From assembly GCA_963730165.1 (NCBI GenBank), contig CAVSQS010000005.1, positions 186,001 through 250,000 on the forward strand: DNA of 64,000 nucleotides, in the 5' to 3' direction. Below are positions 17,678 to 25,792 of this stretch, in pieces. The notes below the pieces were generated by a model. That model ran no database searches. It had not been told where the DNA came from and worked only from the letters and a program-made list of their open reading frames with translations. Both the position numbers and the translations under genes were made by a program. Numbering within the stretch: position 1 is the stretch's first letter; every line of letters starts with the position of its first letter. The DNA is from DASSQJ01 sp963730165 (GTDB lineage: Bacteria; Actinomycetota; Actinomycetes; Actinomycetales; Dermatophilaceae).

Positions 17678-19753
17678 ATGGCGACGACCGCGCGGGCACC
17701 GGTGGCCCACGGGTCCGCGGCGACCCCCAGCGGGCGCCTGCGTCCCGACATCGAGGGTCTCCGGGCGGTCGCCGTGGGCACGGTCGTCGCGTACCACGCC
17801 GGGTTCCCGGGGGTCAGCGGGGGATTCGTCGGGGTGGACATCTTCTTCGTCATCTCCGGCTTCCTCATCACCTCGCTGCTGCTCCGGGAGGTCGAGCGGT
17901 CCGGCACGATCTCGCTCGCCGGCTTCTACGCCCGCCGGGCCCGACGGCTGCTGCCGGCCGCCTCCGTCGTCCTCGTCGTGACGGCCGTCGCGTCGTGGTT
18001 CGTGGAGCCGGTGACCCGACGCGGCGACCTCGGCACCGACGTCGTCACGGCGACCTTCTACGCCATCAACTGGTCCCTCGCGGGGCGCGCCGTGGACTAC
18101 CTCGCCGAGGACGCGGTCCCCTCGCCGCTCCAGCACTACTGGTCCCTGTCCGTCGAGGAGCAGTTCTACCTCGTCTGGCCCGCCCTGATCCTCCTCGGTC
18201 TCCTCCTGGCCTCCCGTCGTGGGCTGTCGCGGCGTCGGGTCACGGGTTGGATGCTGACGACGGTCGCGGTGGCCAGCCTCGCGTGGTCCCTCCACCTCAC
18301 CCCCACCGACCCGGCCCGGGCCTACTTCGTGACGACGACGCGGCTGTGGGAGCTCGCGATCGGTGCGCTCCTCGCCTTCGGGGTCGGGCGCGCCGCACGC
18401 CTGCCGAGGGTCGTCCGTGAGGGCGGCGCCTGGCTCGGCCTGCTCGCCGTCCTCGGGTCGGCCGTCGTGTTCACGCGGACCACGCCCTGGCCCGGCAGCG
18501 CCGCACTCGTCCCGACGCTCGGCTGTGCGCTCGTCATCGGCGCCGGGGTGGCCGGCCCCACGACCGCGGGGCGGCTGCTCTCGTGGCGTCCGCTCGTGTG
18601 GATCGGCGGACTCTCCTACGCCATCTACCTCTGGCACTGGCCGGTGCTCCGGCTCGCCGAGGACGCCCTCGGCCGGCAGGACGTGCTCGTGCGCACCGCC
18701 CTCGGCCTGTCGGCCATCCTCCTCGCGTGGCTGACCAAGCACCTGGTCGAGGACCCCGTCCGCTACGCGCGTCCACTCACCCGGTCATCCGGACTGTCCC
18801 TGGCGCTGGCCGCCGTGCTCATGCTGACCACGGCGGGGACGGGGTGGGCGATCCGGGCGTCCCTGCCCCGGGTCGGGGCGCTGGACGTGCCGGCTGCCGC
18901 GGCGCTGGCCGCGGGGACCGACCCCTCCGCGCCGCCGCCGCTGAGCGGCGACGCGAGGCTGCGCTCGGACCCGGAGGTCGCGTACACGCGCAACGGTTCG
19001 GTCGAGCCGGACCCCGCCGTGGCCACCGAGGACATCCCCGCCTACTACGAGGACAACTGCCAGGTGCCCCAGGGCGTGCCCGACGTGGACCTCTCCTGCC
19101 AGTACGGCGACCCCAACGGTGACACGGTCGTGGCGCTGCTGGGCGACTCCAAGATGGGTCAGTGGTTCGACGCCTTCGACGCCATCGCCAAGGAGCGCCA
19201 CTGGCGGCTCGACCTCTACCTGAAGTCCGCGTGCGGGTTCACGACCTCCGGTGACCGGAACGCGGACTGCAACGAGTTCGGCCGGAACGTCCTGCGCGTC
19301 CTGGCCGAGCCGGACCGCCGGCCGGACCTGGCCTTCGTCTCCTCGGGGTCGGGCCCCCGGAGCGCCCTGGCGGACGGCATGGTCGACGCGATCACCCGGG
19401 TGCGGAAGCTCGGCACGACGGTGGCCGTCGTCGCGAACACCCCGGTCATCGGCACCGGCACGAAGAAGTACGAGTGCGTCGCCGACCACCCCGAGGACTA
19501 CTCCGCCTGCTGGTACCCGCAGGAGAAGGACCTGACCCTCCAGCTCGCCGACGTCGTCGAGCGCACCGGGGCGCCGGTCATCGACCTCGGCGACTGGATC
19601 TGCCCGACCCAGGACGCGTGCCCGAGCGTCATCGGGAAGGCGCTGGTCTACCGCCAGGGCAGCCACATCACCCGGACCTACATCATGTCGCTGCAGCCGC
19701 TGCTCGACGCGCGGGTGGCGGCCCTGCTCCGGAAGACCGGCGCCACCGGGTGA
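17678..19753 (+). CDS. OafA/YrhL-type acyltransferase with C-terminal SGNH domain
   Basis: 691 aa integral membrane O-acyltransferase, likely to acetylate the exported glycan. Residues about 20-390 are the acyltransferase-3 fold: RPDIEGLRAVAV, the family His40 in VVAYHAG, GGFVGVDIFFVISGFLI, the R-rich FYARRARRLLPA loop, HYWSLSVEEQFYLVWP and about ten helices. After the last helix (about 375-395) an extracytoplasmic SGNH-like domain has the Ser in ALLGDSKMGQW, the Asn/Gly region and the C-terminal His in GSHITRTY. Cys residues such as CQVPQG, DLSCQY and DACPS may form disulfides outside the cell. The ATG at 17678 has GGAGG 7 nt upstream. It lies among wall-polymer genes and divergent from a GT4. 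Confidence 0.88.
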   Translation: MATTARAPVAHGSAATPSGRLRPDIEGLRAVAVGTVVAYHAGFPGVSGGFVGVDIFFVISGFLITSLLLREVERSGTISLAGFYARRARRLLPAASVVLVVTAVASWFVEPVTRRGDLGTDVVTATFYAINWSLAGRAVDYLAEDAVPSPLQHYWSLSVEEQFYLVWPALILLGLLLASRRGLSRRRVTGWMLTTVAVASLAWSLHLTPTDPARAYFVTTTRLWELAIGALLAFGVGRAARLPRVVREGGAWLGLLAVLGSAVVFTRTTPWPGSAALVPTLGCALVIGAGVAGPTTAGRLLSWRPLVWIGGLSYAIYLWHWPVLRLAEDALGRQDVLVRTALGLSAILLAWLTKHLVEDPVRYARPLTRSSGLSLALAAVLMLTTAGTGWAIRASLPRVGALDVPAAAALAAGTDPSAPPPLSGDARLRSDPEVAYTRNGSVEPDPAVATEDIPAYYEDNCQVPQGVPDVDLSCQYGDPNGDTVVALLGDSKMGQWFDAFDAIAKERHWRLDLYLKSACGFTTSGDRNADCNEFGRNVLRVLAEPDRRPDLAFVSSGSGPRSALADGMVDAITRVRKLGTTVAVVANTPVIGTGTKKYECVADHPEDYSACWYPQEKDLTLQLADVVERTGAPVIDLGDWICPTQDACPSVIGKALVYRQGSHITRTYIMSLQPLLDARVAALLRKTGATG

Positions 19754-19762
19754 CGGGCCGGC

Positions 19763-20779
19763 TCAGGAGCGCCGCCGCCCCGCCGCGGGGCTCGTGAGGA
19801 ACCCCCACCCCCAGGACCAGTGCATCGTGGCCAGCACCGGGCCGGCGAGCACCCGGGTCCGCAGCGGCTCGCCGCGGGTGATGGCCACTCCCCCGGCGAG
19901 GACCGCGGCCGCGTAGGCCGCCGGGACCGCGAGGGCCGGCCGCCACGCGAGGACACCGAGGGCGCCCGCCGCACCGACCCCGAGCACCATCGCCGGGGCC
20001 GCGAGGTAGCGGGCGTTCAGGGTCCCCGCGTGGGTCCGCGCGACGGTGCGCCGCCAGCGGCCGTACTCGAGGTACTGCCGGGCGAGGGACCGGAACGTCG
20101 AGCGCGGACGGTAGGTGACCCGCAGGTCCGGGGTGAACCAGACGACCCCGCCGGTGTCGCGGATGCGGTGGTTGAGCTCCCAGTCCTGGGTGCGGGCGAA
20201 GTGGGGGTCGTAGCCACCGACGCGGTCCAGCGCCGCCCGGCGGAAGACACCGAGGTAGACGGTGTCGACGGGACCCGCCTCACCGCCGGTGTGGAAGCGG
20301 GAGGAGCCGACCCCGAGCGGGCTGCGCATGGCGGCCGCGACCGCGCGCTCGAAGGGCGTGACCCCCTGCGCGTCCATGATGCCCCCGACGTTGTCGGCCC
20401 CGGTCGCCTCGAGGGTCTCGACCGCCCGCCGGACGTAGTCGACGGGGATGCCGGCGTGCCCGTCGACCCGGACGACCACGTCGCCCCGGGCCGCGCCCAG
20501 CGCGGCGTTGAGGGCGTCCGGGGTCCGCCCCGACGGGTTGGGGACGAGCACGACCCGTGGGTCACGCGCTGCGATGCGCTGCGCCACCTCGTCCGTGCCG
20601 TCCCGCGAGGGACCGAGGGCGAGCACCACCTCGAGCGGTCCGCTCCAGTCCTGCTCGAGGGCCTGCGCCACCGCGTGCTCGAGGTGGCGTTCCTCGTCGA
20701 GGATCGGCATGACGACGCTGACGAGGGGGTGCTCGGCCGTGGACGGCCGAGGCGCGGGGCGGGTCGGGTGGTCGCTCAT
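19763..20779 (-). CDS. GT2 glycosyltransferase (ExoA-like) with C-terminal membrane helices
   Basis: 338 aa. The N-terminal GT-A domain has VSVVMPILDEERHLEHAV, VVLALGPSRDGTDEV, NPSGRTPDALNAAL, the DXD-like site VRVDGHAG, and the late motif ARTQDWELNHRIRD carrying the catalytic Asp (ED/QD-W type). Two or three hydrophobic segments near residues 255-300 anchor it. It resembles ExoA-type transferases of exopolysaccharide synthesis. The ATG lies 9 nt after the LCP stop, so it is the second gene of an operon with that LCP protein. No strong ribosome site is visible, which suggests translational coupling. Confidence 0.82.
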   Translation of the reverse strand: MSDHPTRPAPRPSTAEHPLVSVVMPILDEERHLEHAVAQALEQDWSGPLEVVLALGPSRDGTDEVAQRIAARDPRVVLVPNPSGRTPDALNAALGAARGDVVVRVDGHAGIPVDYVRRAVETLEATGADNVGGIMDAQGVTPFERAVAAAMRSPLGVGSSRFHTGGEAGPVDTVYLGVFRRAALDRVGGYDPHFARTQDWELNHRIRDTGGVVWFTPDLRVTYRPRSTFRSLARQYLEYGRWRRTVARTHAGTLNARYLAAPAMVLGVGAAGALGVLAWRPALAVPAAYAAAVLAGGVAITRGEPLRTRVLAGPVLATMHWSWGWGFLTSPAAGRRRS

Positions 20780-20788
20780 CGCGGGACA

Positions 20789-22297
20789 TCATCCCGCAGC
20801 GCACACGCTCGCGAGGTCCTGGGTGTCGGCGTCGGGATCGGTCCCGGGCCGTTCCATGACGGGCGGCACGGTCGGTGCGGCCGCCGGGGTCGGGGACGCC
20901 GCGCCCGCAGCGGCCGGCCGGGTGGCCGCGGCGGTGGGGCTCTGCGCAGGCTGCTCGCTCGCCGCGATGGCCTTGGCCACGGTGGCACGGACCTTCGCGG
21001 GGTCGTAGTCCCAGGGCTTGATGAGCGGAGGGACGAAGTTGACCGAGGTGATCTTCTCCTGCTTGGTCTTCACCCCGACCTCGGCGAGCCCGGCCAGGGC
21101 GTCCTGCGGGATGTCGGTCCGGAAGAGACCCTTGGTCGCCTCGGCGATGTCGCTGAAGTTCAGCAGGACGGTCTTGGGGTCCAGCTGCCGCACGAGCGCG
21201 GTCACGACGCAGCGCTGGCGCGCCATCCGCTCGTAGTTCGTGGAGCCGACGCGACTGCGGGCGTACCAGAGCGCGTGGTAGCCGTCGAGGTGCTGCTGAC
21301 CCGGCTCGATGTACCCGCTGATCGGGGTGGCGTTGCCGCCGATCGGGGTCCGGCGCTGGACGGTGATGTCGAGGCCGCCCACCGCGTTGACGAGCGAGGC
21401 GAAGCCCTTGAGGTCGACCATGACGTAGTACTGGATGTCGAGGCCGGTCAGCCACTCGACGGCCTCGCGGGTCGCGACGACGCCGGGGTCCTCGGTGCCG
21501 GCGGGGAACTCGTCCTTGTGGTCGACGGCCCAGGTGTAGAGCGCGTTCAGCAGGCACTCGTCGCCGCAGACCCAGCCGTCCGGCATGAGCCGGGCCATGA
21601 CCGAGCCCGGGTTGAAGTGGATGTTCTCGGTCTCGCGGGAGAAGCCGAGCAGCACCGCGCGGCCGGTCCGCGCATCGACGCTGGCGAGCTGGATGCTGTC
21701 CGGGCGCAGACCGACCCGGCCGGTGCCGCTGTCCCCGCCGAGGAGGAGGACGTTGTAGCGACCCGCGACCGCGCCGGCGGCGTCGCCCTCCCCGAACACG
21801 CTCGTCATGGCGGCGCGCGCGGTGCCGACGGTCATCCCGGTCCAGCCGACGAGGCCGGGCACGAGCAGCACGACGAGGAGGAGGGCCAGGAGGCCGCGAC
21901 GGTCGCGCTGGGGAAGCCGGTCGGGGCGCCCCAGCCGCCATGCGTCGACGAGCAGCGCCGCCCAGCCGACGGCGACGGCGAGGAGCACCACCTGGAGCAC
22001 GGCGAGGGTCCACCGGTGGGTGAGGAGCGACAGGGCCGCCTCGCGACTGACGAGCGCGAGGAGGCCGACGAGGACGACGGCTCCCACGAGCCCGGCCCAG
22101 ACCCGCAGGGCGAGGCGTCCGACCCGGCGGTTGCCGAGGGCCACCTGGGCGCTGCCGGGCAGCGCGAGGGTGAGCAGGACGAGGGTGACCGCCCGCCGAC
22201 GGTCGCGGCGCGGGTCGCGCCTGTCCCGCACGTCGACGCGGATCGGCCCCGGTGCCGAACGGCGCTCGAGGAGCCCGGTGCCCGGCTCAGGTCCCAT
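20789..22297 (-). CDS. LytR-CpsA-Psr (LCP) family glycopolymer transferase with several N-terminal helices
   Basis: 502 aa. About four hydrophobic segments (residues 35-175) precede the LCP domain, more than the single anchor seen in most LCP proteins. The domain begins near YNVLLLGGDSG with GLRPDSIQLASVD, ETENIHFNP, GLDIQYYVMVDLKGFASLVNAVGGLDI and the Arg pair in YHALWYARSRVGSTNYERMARQR that binds the polyprenyl pyrophosphate. The C-terminus is an Ala/Pro/Thr tail of about 60 residues ending in CAAG. The ATG at 22297 is preceded by CATACT at 8 nt. It is predicted to move the finished polymer from undecaprenyl phosphate to peptidoglycan outside the cell. Confidence 0.88.
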   Translation of the reverse strand: MGPEPGTGLLERRSAPGPIRVDVRDRRDPRRDRRRAVTLVLLTLALPGSAQVALGNRRVGRLALRVWAGLVGAVVLVGLLALVSREAALSLLTHRWTLAVLQVVLLAVAVGWAALLVDAWRLGRPDRLPQRDRRGLLALLLVVLLVPGLVGWTGMTVGTARAAMTSVFGEGDAAGAVAGRYNVLLLGGDSGTGRVGLRPDSIQLASVDARTGRAVLLGFSRETENIHFNPGSVMARLMPDGWVCGDECLLNALYTWAVDHKDEFPAGTEDPGVVATREAVEWLTGLDIQYYVMVDLKGFASLVNAVGGLDITVQRRTPIGGNATPISGYIEPGQQHLDGYHALWYARSRVGSTNYERMARQRCVVTALVRQLDPKTVLLNFSDIAEATKGLFRTDIPQDALAGLAEVGVKTKQEKITSVNFVPPLIKPWDYDPAKVRATVAKAIAASEQPAQSPTAAATRPAAAGAASPTPAAAPTVPPVMERPGTDPDADTQDLASVCAAG

Positions 22298-22507
22298 GGC
22301 CGCCCAGTATGCGGTCGGAGGCGGCCGTGGCAGGTGAGGCACGCCGAGACCCGTGGTGTTGGTGTGACAACTCGCGCCCGTCTGCATCGGCCGCGGCGGA
22401 CGGATCGGTCCTGGCCCCTGTCGCCATGCGCGGCGGACCCGTGGACACCCACTCCCACGCCGGGCTGTCACACTGGATGGTCGTCCACCACCGACCGAGA
22501 GCAGGAC

Positions 22508-23752
22508 ATGAGCGAGGACGAGCACGCCCGCCCGATCCCCCAGGGAAGGCGTCCCGGTGCGTCCGACGACGACGTCTACGTCGTCGACACGCGCCGGCGA
22601 GGAAGGCGCGAGACCTCCCGCACGCGGTCCGCAGGCACCTCGGCCCCGGCCCCGCGCCAGGCGGCCGCACCTCCTCCCCCCCTCGACCCCGGCGGGTACG
22701 ACGAGTACGGCCGGCCGATCCCCCCCGGCACGCGACCTCCCGGCCCCGACCACCGGCCGCGCCGGCGCCGCCGCCGACGCGGCCGGACGGTGGCGCTCGC
22801 CGCGCTCGCCGTGCTCCTCGGCTGGGTCGCGTTCACGGTCTGGGCGCCCTGGCACGCGTGGTCCACCGTGACGCGTGTCGACACCACGCCGCCGGGCGAC
22901 CGCCCGCCCCCGGCCGACGGCCACACCTACCTCCTCGTCGGCTCGGACAGTCGAGAAGGCCTGACTGCCGAGCAGAAGAGGGCGCTCGGGACCGGTAGCG
23001 CCGAGGGCCGCCGCACCGACACGATCATCCTCGTCCACGTGCCGTCGGGCAGCGGCAAGGCCTCGCTCATCTCCATCCCGCGCGACAGCTACCTGCCGAT
23101 CCCCGGCAACGGGGAGAACAAGGTCAACGCCGCCTTCGCGATCGGGGGCCCGAAGCTGCTCGTCCACACCGTCGAGCAGGCGACCGGGCTGCCGATCGAC
23201 GGGTACGTCGAGATCGGCCTCGGGGGCTTCGCCAACGTCGTGGACAGCCTCGGCGGCGTCTACCTCTGCGTGCCCCGCGACATCCAGGACGAGAAGGCGC
23301 ACATCGACCTGAAGAAGGGCTGCCAGACGCTCGACGGGCCGACCGCGCTCGGCTACGTGCGCGCACGGTACTCCGACCCCAAGGGGGACATCGGCCGAGC
23401 CGAGCGGCAGCGACAGTTCCTCGGTGCCGTGATGAAGCAGGCGGCCACCCCGTCGACGGTGCTCGTCCCGTGGCGGTGGTGGAGCTTCACGCATGCCGCG
23501 GCCGGCAACCTGGTCGTCGGCGAGGACACCACGTTGATCGACGCGTACCGGGTCCTGTCGGCGCTGCGCGGGGTCTCCTCGGGCGACACCCTCAGCCTCG
23601 TGGTGCCGCTGGCCTCGACGAACACGACGACCAGCGCCGGCAGCTCGGTGATCTGGAACCAGCAGCGCGCCGGCGAGCTGTTCGCGATGCTGCGCGACGG
23701 CACACCGCTGGACGCCCCGCCCCCCGGGACCGACGGGACCCCGAGCGGCTGA
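22508..23752 (+). CDS. LCP family glycopolymer transferase
   Basis: 414 aa. A 92-residue cytoplasmic N-terminus is Pro/Arg-rich and carries a repeated RPIPxGxRPxG-like motif (about 8-18 and 69-79), ending in an Arg run. One membrane helix follows (about 93-113). The LCP domain has TYLLVGSDSREGL, RRTDTIILVHVP, ISIPRDSYLPIPG, KVNAAFAIGG, GLPIDGYVEIGLGGFANVVDSLGGV, and ALGYVRARYSDPKGDIGRAERQRQF with the pyrophosphate-binding Arg residues. It runs to the end without a LytR_C domain. The ATG at 22508 has AGCAGGA upstream. It is divergent from the previous LCP gene by 210 bp. Confidence 0.92.
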   Translation: MSEDEHARPIPQGRRPGASDDDVYVVDTRRRGRRETSRTRSAGTSAPAPRQAAAPPPPLDPGGYDEYGRPIPPGTRPPGPDHRPRRRRRRRGRTVALAALAVLLGWVAFTVWAPWHAWSTVTRVDTTPPGDRPPPADGHTYLLVGSDSREGLTAEQKRALGTGSAEGRRTDTIILVHVPSGSGKASLISIPRDSYLPIPGNGENKVNAAFAIGGPKLLVHTVEQATGLPIDGYVEIGLGGFANVVDSLGGVYLCVPRDIQDEKAHIDLKKGCQTLDGPTALGYVRARYSDPKGDIGRAERQRQFLGAVMKQAATPSTVLVPWRWWSFTHAAAGNLVVGEDTTLIDAYRVLSALRGVSSGDTLSLVVPLASTNTTTSAGSSVIWNQQRAGELFAMLRDGTPLDAPPPGTDGTPSG

Positions 23753-23804
23753 GCGCTCGCTGAGCGTGGGCTCCGACGAGGACGGCCGACCCAGCCGGGG
23801 CGGT

Positions 23805-23829
23805 TAAACTCCCGAGCGCCCCCGGGAGT
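23805..23829 (+). promoter_or_regulatory. -10 element and leader hairpin before the third LCP gene
   Basis: TAAACT (23805-23810) is a good -10. An inverted repeat ACTCCCG (23808-23814)/CGGGAGT (23823-23829) with an 8-nt loop overlaps it and precedes the GTG at 23838. Confidence 0.4.
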
Positions 23830-23837
23830 CCCCGGGG

Positions 23838-25397
23838 GTGTCGACGGTCGAGGACGGGAGGAGGCCCGCGGTGGACGAGCCCAACGGGCACCCGAGGCTC
23901 CCGGACGACCCCGACGCCTACCCGTCCAGGCGCGATCTGCACGGCCGCTCCCGGCGCTCGCAGCACCGGTGGCGCCGCTGGACGGTCATCGGTGTCGTCG
24001 CGGTGCTCGCCGTCGTCGCCGGAGGGACCGCCTTCGCCTACTGGCGCCTCACCTCGAACATCACCAAGGTCGACGTCTCCGAGGCTGTCGGCACCGACCG
24101 CCCGACGCGCGCCCCGCAGGCCACCGAGGCGGTCAACCTCCTCCTCGTCGGGTCCGACACCCGTGAGGGGGCCGGCAACGACCAGATCGGGATGCCGGCC
24201 GACGACCCGGGCCAGCACTCCGACACCAACCTGCTCGTGCACCTCTCCGCGGACCGCACGTGGGCCACGGTCGTCTCGATCCCCCGCGACTCGATGACTC
24301 CGGCGCCGCCGGACTGCTCACCGACCGCGCCGAAGGACGAGTGGGTCACCCGGCAGTGGAACCACAACTACAAGATCGGCGGCATCGGCTGCTTGATCCG
24401 CACGCTCGAGGGCAACACCGGCGTGTTCGTCGACCACTACGCCGTCGTGGACTTCCGCGGTTTCCAGGCCATGGTCGACGCCCTCGGCGGCGTCGAGGTG
24501 TGCACCACCGAGCCGATCAACGACGTCAACGCCCACCTCGTCCTCGAGCCGGGGACGCACACCCTCGAGGGGAAGGAGGCGCTCGCATACGTCCGCGCTC
24601 GCAAGTCCATCGGCGACGGCTCCGACCTCGGCCGGATCAAGCGCCAGCAGGCGTTCCTCTCCTCGGTCGCGCAGAAGGCGACCTCCACCCGCCTGCTCTT
24701 CGACCCTCCCCAGCTCTTCTCCTTCCTCGACGCGGCGACCAAGTCGCTGACCACCGACCCGGAGTTCGGGCTCGGGACGATGAAGGACCTCGCCGAGAGC
24801 GTCCGCACCATCGGCCTGAAGAACATCGAGTTCATCACGGTGCCCAACGAGGTCTACCCCCCTGACCCGAACCGCGTGCAGTGGCAGAAGTCGGCGGACG
24901 TGATCTGGCAGGCACTGCGTGAGGACCGCCGGGTCAACGAGGATCCGACGACCGACGCGACCCCCTCGCCCTCGCCGACGCCCCTCACGGTCACGCCGGA
25001 CGAGGTCGCCTCGGTGCTCGTGCTCAACGGCTCCGGCGCCGAGGGCCTGGCGGACCAGTCCGCCGCGGCGTTGCGCGTCCAGGGCTTCCCGTCGGTCCGG
25101 TCCGGTAACGCCACCGGCGAGGTGTCCACCGGCACCCTCGTGGAGTACTCCGGGGACAACGCCGAGGCGGCCCGCACCGTCGCGGCCGCGTTCCCCGGCG
25201 CCACGGTGCAGGAGACGACCGGCCTCGGGTCGTCCGTGCGCGTCACCCTCGGCCCCGGAGCCGCCAACGTCGTCGAGCTGCCGAACCGCCTCGGGACCGG
25301 GGCGCTCCCGACACCCACCGTCACCGCGCCGTCGCCGAGCCCGCAGCCGACGATCTCCGTCCGGCCGGCGAACGAGGACATCTGCGCGACGTCCTGA
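23838..25397 (+). CDS. LCP family transferase with C-terminal LytR_C domain
   Basis: 519 aa. A charged cytoplasmic tail and one helix (about 48-68) precede the LCP domain: AVNLLLVGSDTREGAGND, HSDTNLLVHLSADRTWATVVSIPRDS, KIGGIGCLIRTLEG, VDHYAVVDFRGFQAMVDALGGVEVC, and ALAYVRARKSIGDGSDLGRIKRQQ with the phosphate-binding Arg residues. A Ser/Pro/Thr linker near 375-390 leads to a LytR_C domain (VASVLVLNGSGAEGLADQSAAAL to VRVTLGPGA), then a Pro-rich tail. It acts on the outer face of the membrane to attach wall glycopolymers. GTG start after a GGGGG run; there is no other in-frame start before the helix. Third LCP gene in 5 kb. Confidence 0.92.
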   Translation: MSTVEDGRRPAVDEPNGHPRLPDDPDAYPSRRDLHGRSRRSQHRWRRWTVIGVVAVLAVVAGGTAFAYWRLTSNITKVDVSEAVGTDRPTRAPQATEAVNLLLVGSDTREGAGNDQIGMPADDPGQHSDTNLLVHLSADRTWATVVSIPRDSMTPAPPDCSPTAPKDEWVTRQWNHNYKIGGIGCLIRTLEGNTGVFVDHYAVVDFRGFQAMVDALGGVEVCTTEPINDVNAHLVLEPGTHTLEGKEALAYVRARKSIGDGSDLGRIKRQQAFLSSVAQKATSTRLLFDPPQLFSFLDAATKSLTTDPEFGLGTMKDLAESVRTIGLKNIEFITVPNEVYPPDPNRVQWQKSADVIWQALREDRRVNEDPTTDATPSPSPTPLTVTPDEVASVLVLNGSGAEGLADQSAAALRVQGFPSVRSGNATGEVSTGTLVEYSGDNAEAARTVAAAFPGATVQETTGLGSSVRVTLGPGAANVVELPNRLGTGALPTPTVTAPSPSPQPTISVRPANEDICATS

Positions 25398-25477
25398 TCC
25401 CGGTCAGCGGCGGTCACGGTGCACGCCGAGCGGGTCGTCCGGGGGCGGGATGATACCGCGGATCGGGGCCCTCACCT

Positions 25478-25491
25478 GCGGAAACTTCCGC
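25478..25491. promoter_or_regulatory. perfect 6-2-6 inverted repeat upstream of the 47-aa gene
   Basis: GCGGAA-AC-TTCCGC, about 34 bp upstream of the candidate -10 at 25525. Position and symmetry suit a repressor or activator site; the protein is unknown. Confidence 0.35.
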
Positions 25492-25524
25492 GCACTCATG
25501 GGCGACGACGGGGCCCTGGGTCGC

Positions 25525-25558
25525 TAGCGTCGAGGTCCTGCGGGGAGGTGCCCCGCAG
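25525..25558 (+). promoter_or_regulatory. -10 element and 5'-UTR hairpin of the 47-aa gene
   Basis: TAGCGT (25525-25530) predicts a start near 25537. A perfect 8-bp stem CTGCGGGG/CCCCGCAG (25538-25545 and 25551-25558, loop AGGTG) would then form the 5' end of the mRNA, 2 nt before the AAGGAGGA ribosome site. It may stabilise the mRNA or gate initiation. Confidence 0.4.
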
Positions 25559-25572
25559 CTAAGGAGGACACC

Positions 25573-25716
25573 ATGGTCATCCTCGGCATCATCCTCGCGG
25601 TGATCGGCTGGCTCGCCAGCATCTCGATCCTGCTGTGGATCGGCGTCGCCCTGATCATCGTCGGGCTCGTGCTGAACTTCGTCCCGATCGGCGGGACGAC
25701 CCGCCGGTGGTACTAG
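25573..25716 (+). CDS. 47-aa hydrophobic protein (DUF6131-like)
   Basis: The reading frame starts at ATG 25573 and ends at TAG 25714-25716. An ideal AAGGAGGA lies 4 nt upstream, the strongest ribosome site in the window. The peptide is two hydrophobic segments, MVILGIILAVIGWLASI and ILLWIGVALIIVGLVLNFV, joined by a short turn, with the polar tail PIGGTTRRWY. Small two-helix proteins ending in Arg-Arg-x-Tyr are widespread in actinobacteria (I recall them as DUF6131); the function is unknown. It has its own promoter, leader hairpin and terminator, so it is probably an abundant, independently controlled transcript. Confidence 0.75.
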   Translation: MVILGIILAVIGWLASISILLWIGVALIIVGLVLNFVPIGGTTRRWY

Positions 25717-25730
25717 CACCCGACCACTGA

Positions 25731-25775
25731 CACCGCGGCCGCCCCGGGGCCTGGAGCCCCGGGGCGGCCGTGGTG
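25731..25775. terminator. 20-bp bidirectional hairpin terminator
   Basis: Arms 25731-25750 and 25756-25775 pair over 20 positions with a single G-U pair and a 5-nt loop (CTGGA). It lies between the convergent 47-aa gene and the acyl-CoA dehydrogenase and could stop transcription from both sides. Confidence 0.75.
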
Positions 25776-25792
25776 TCGCCCCTCGGTGACGG

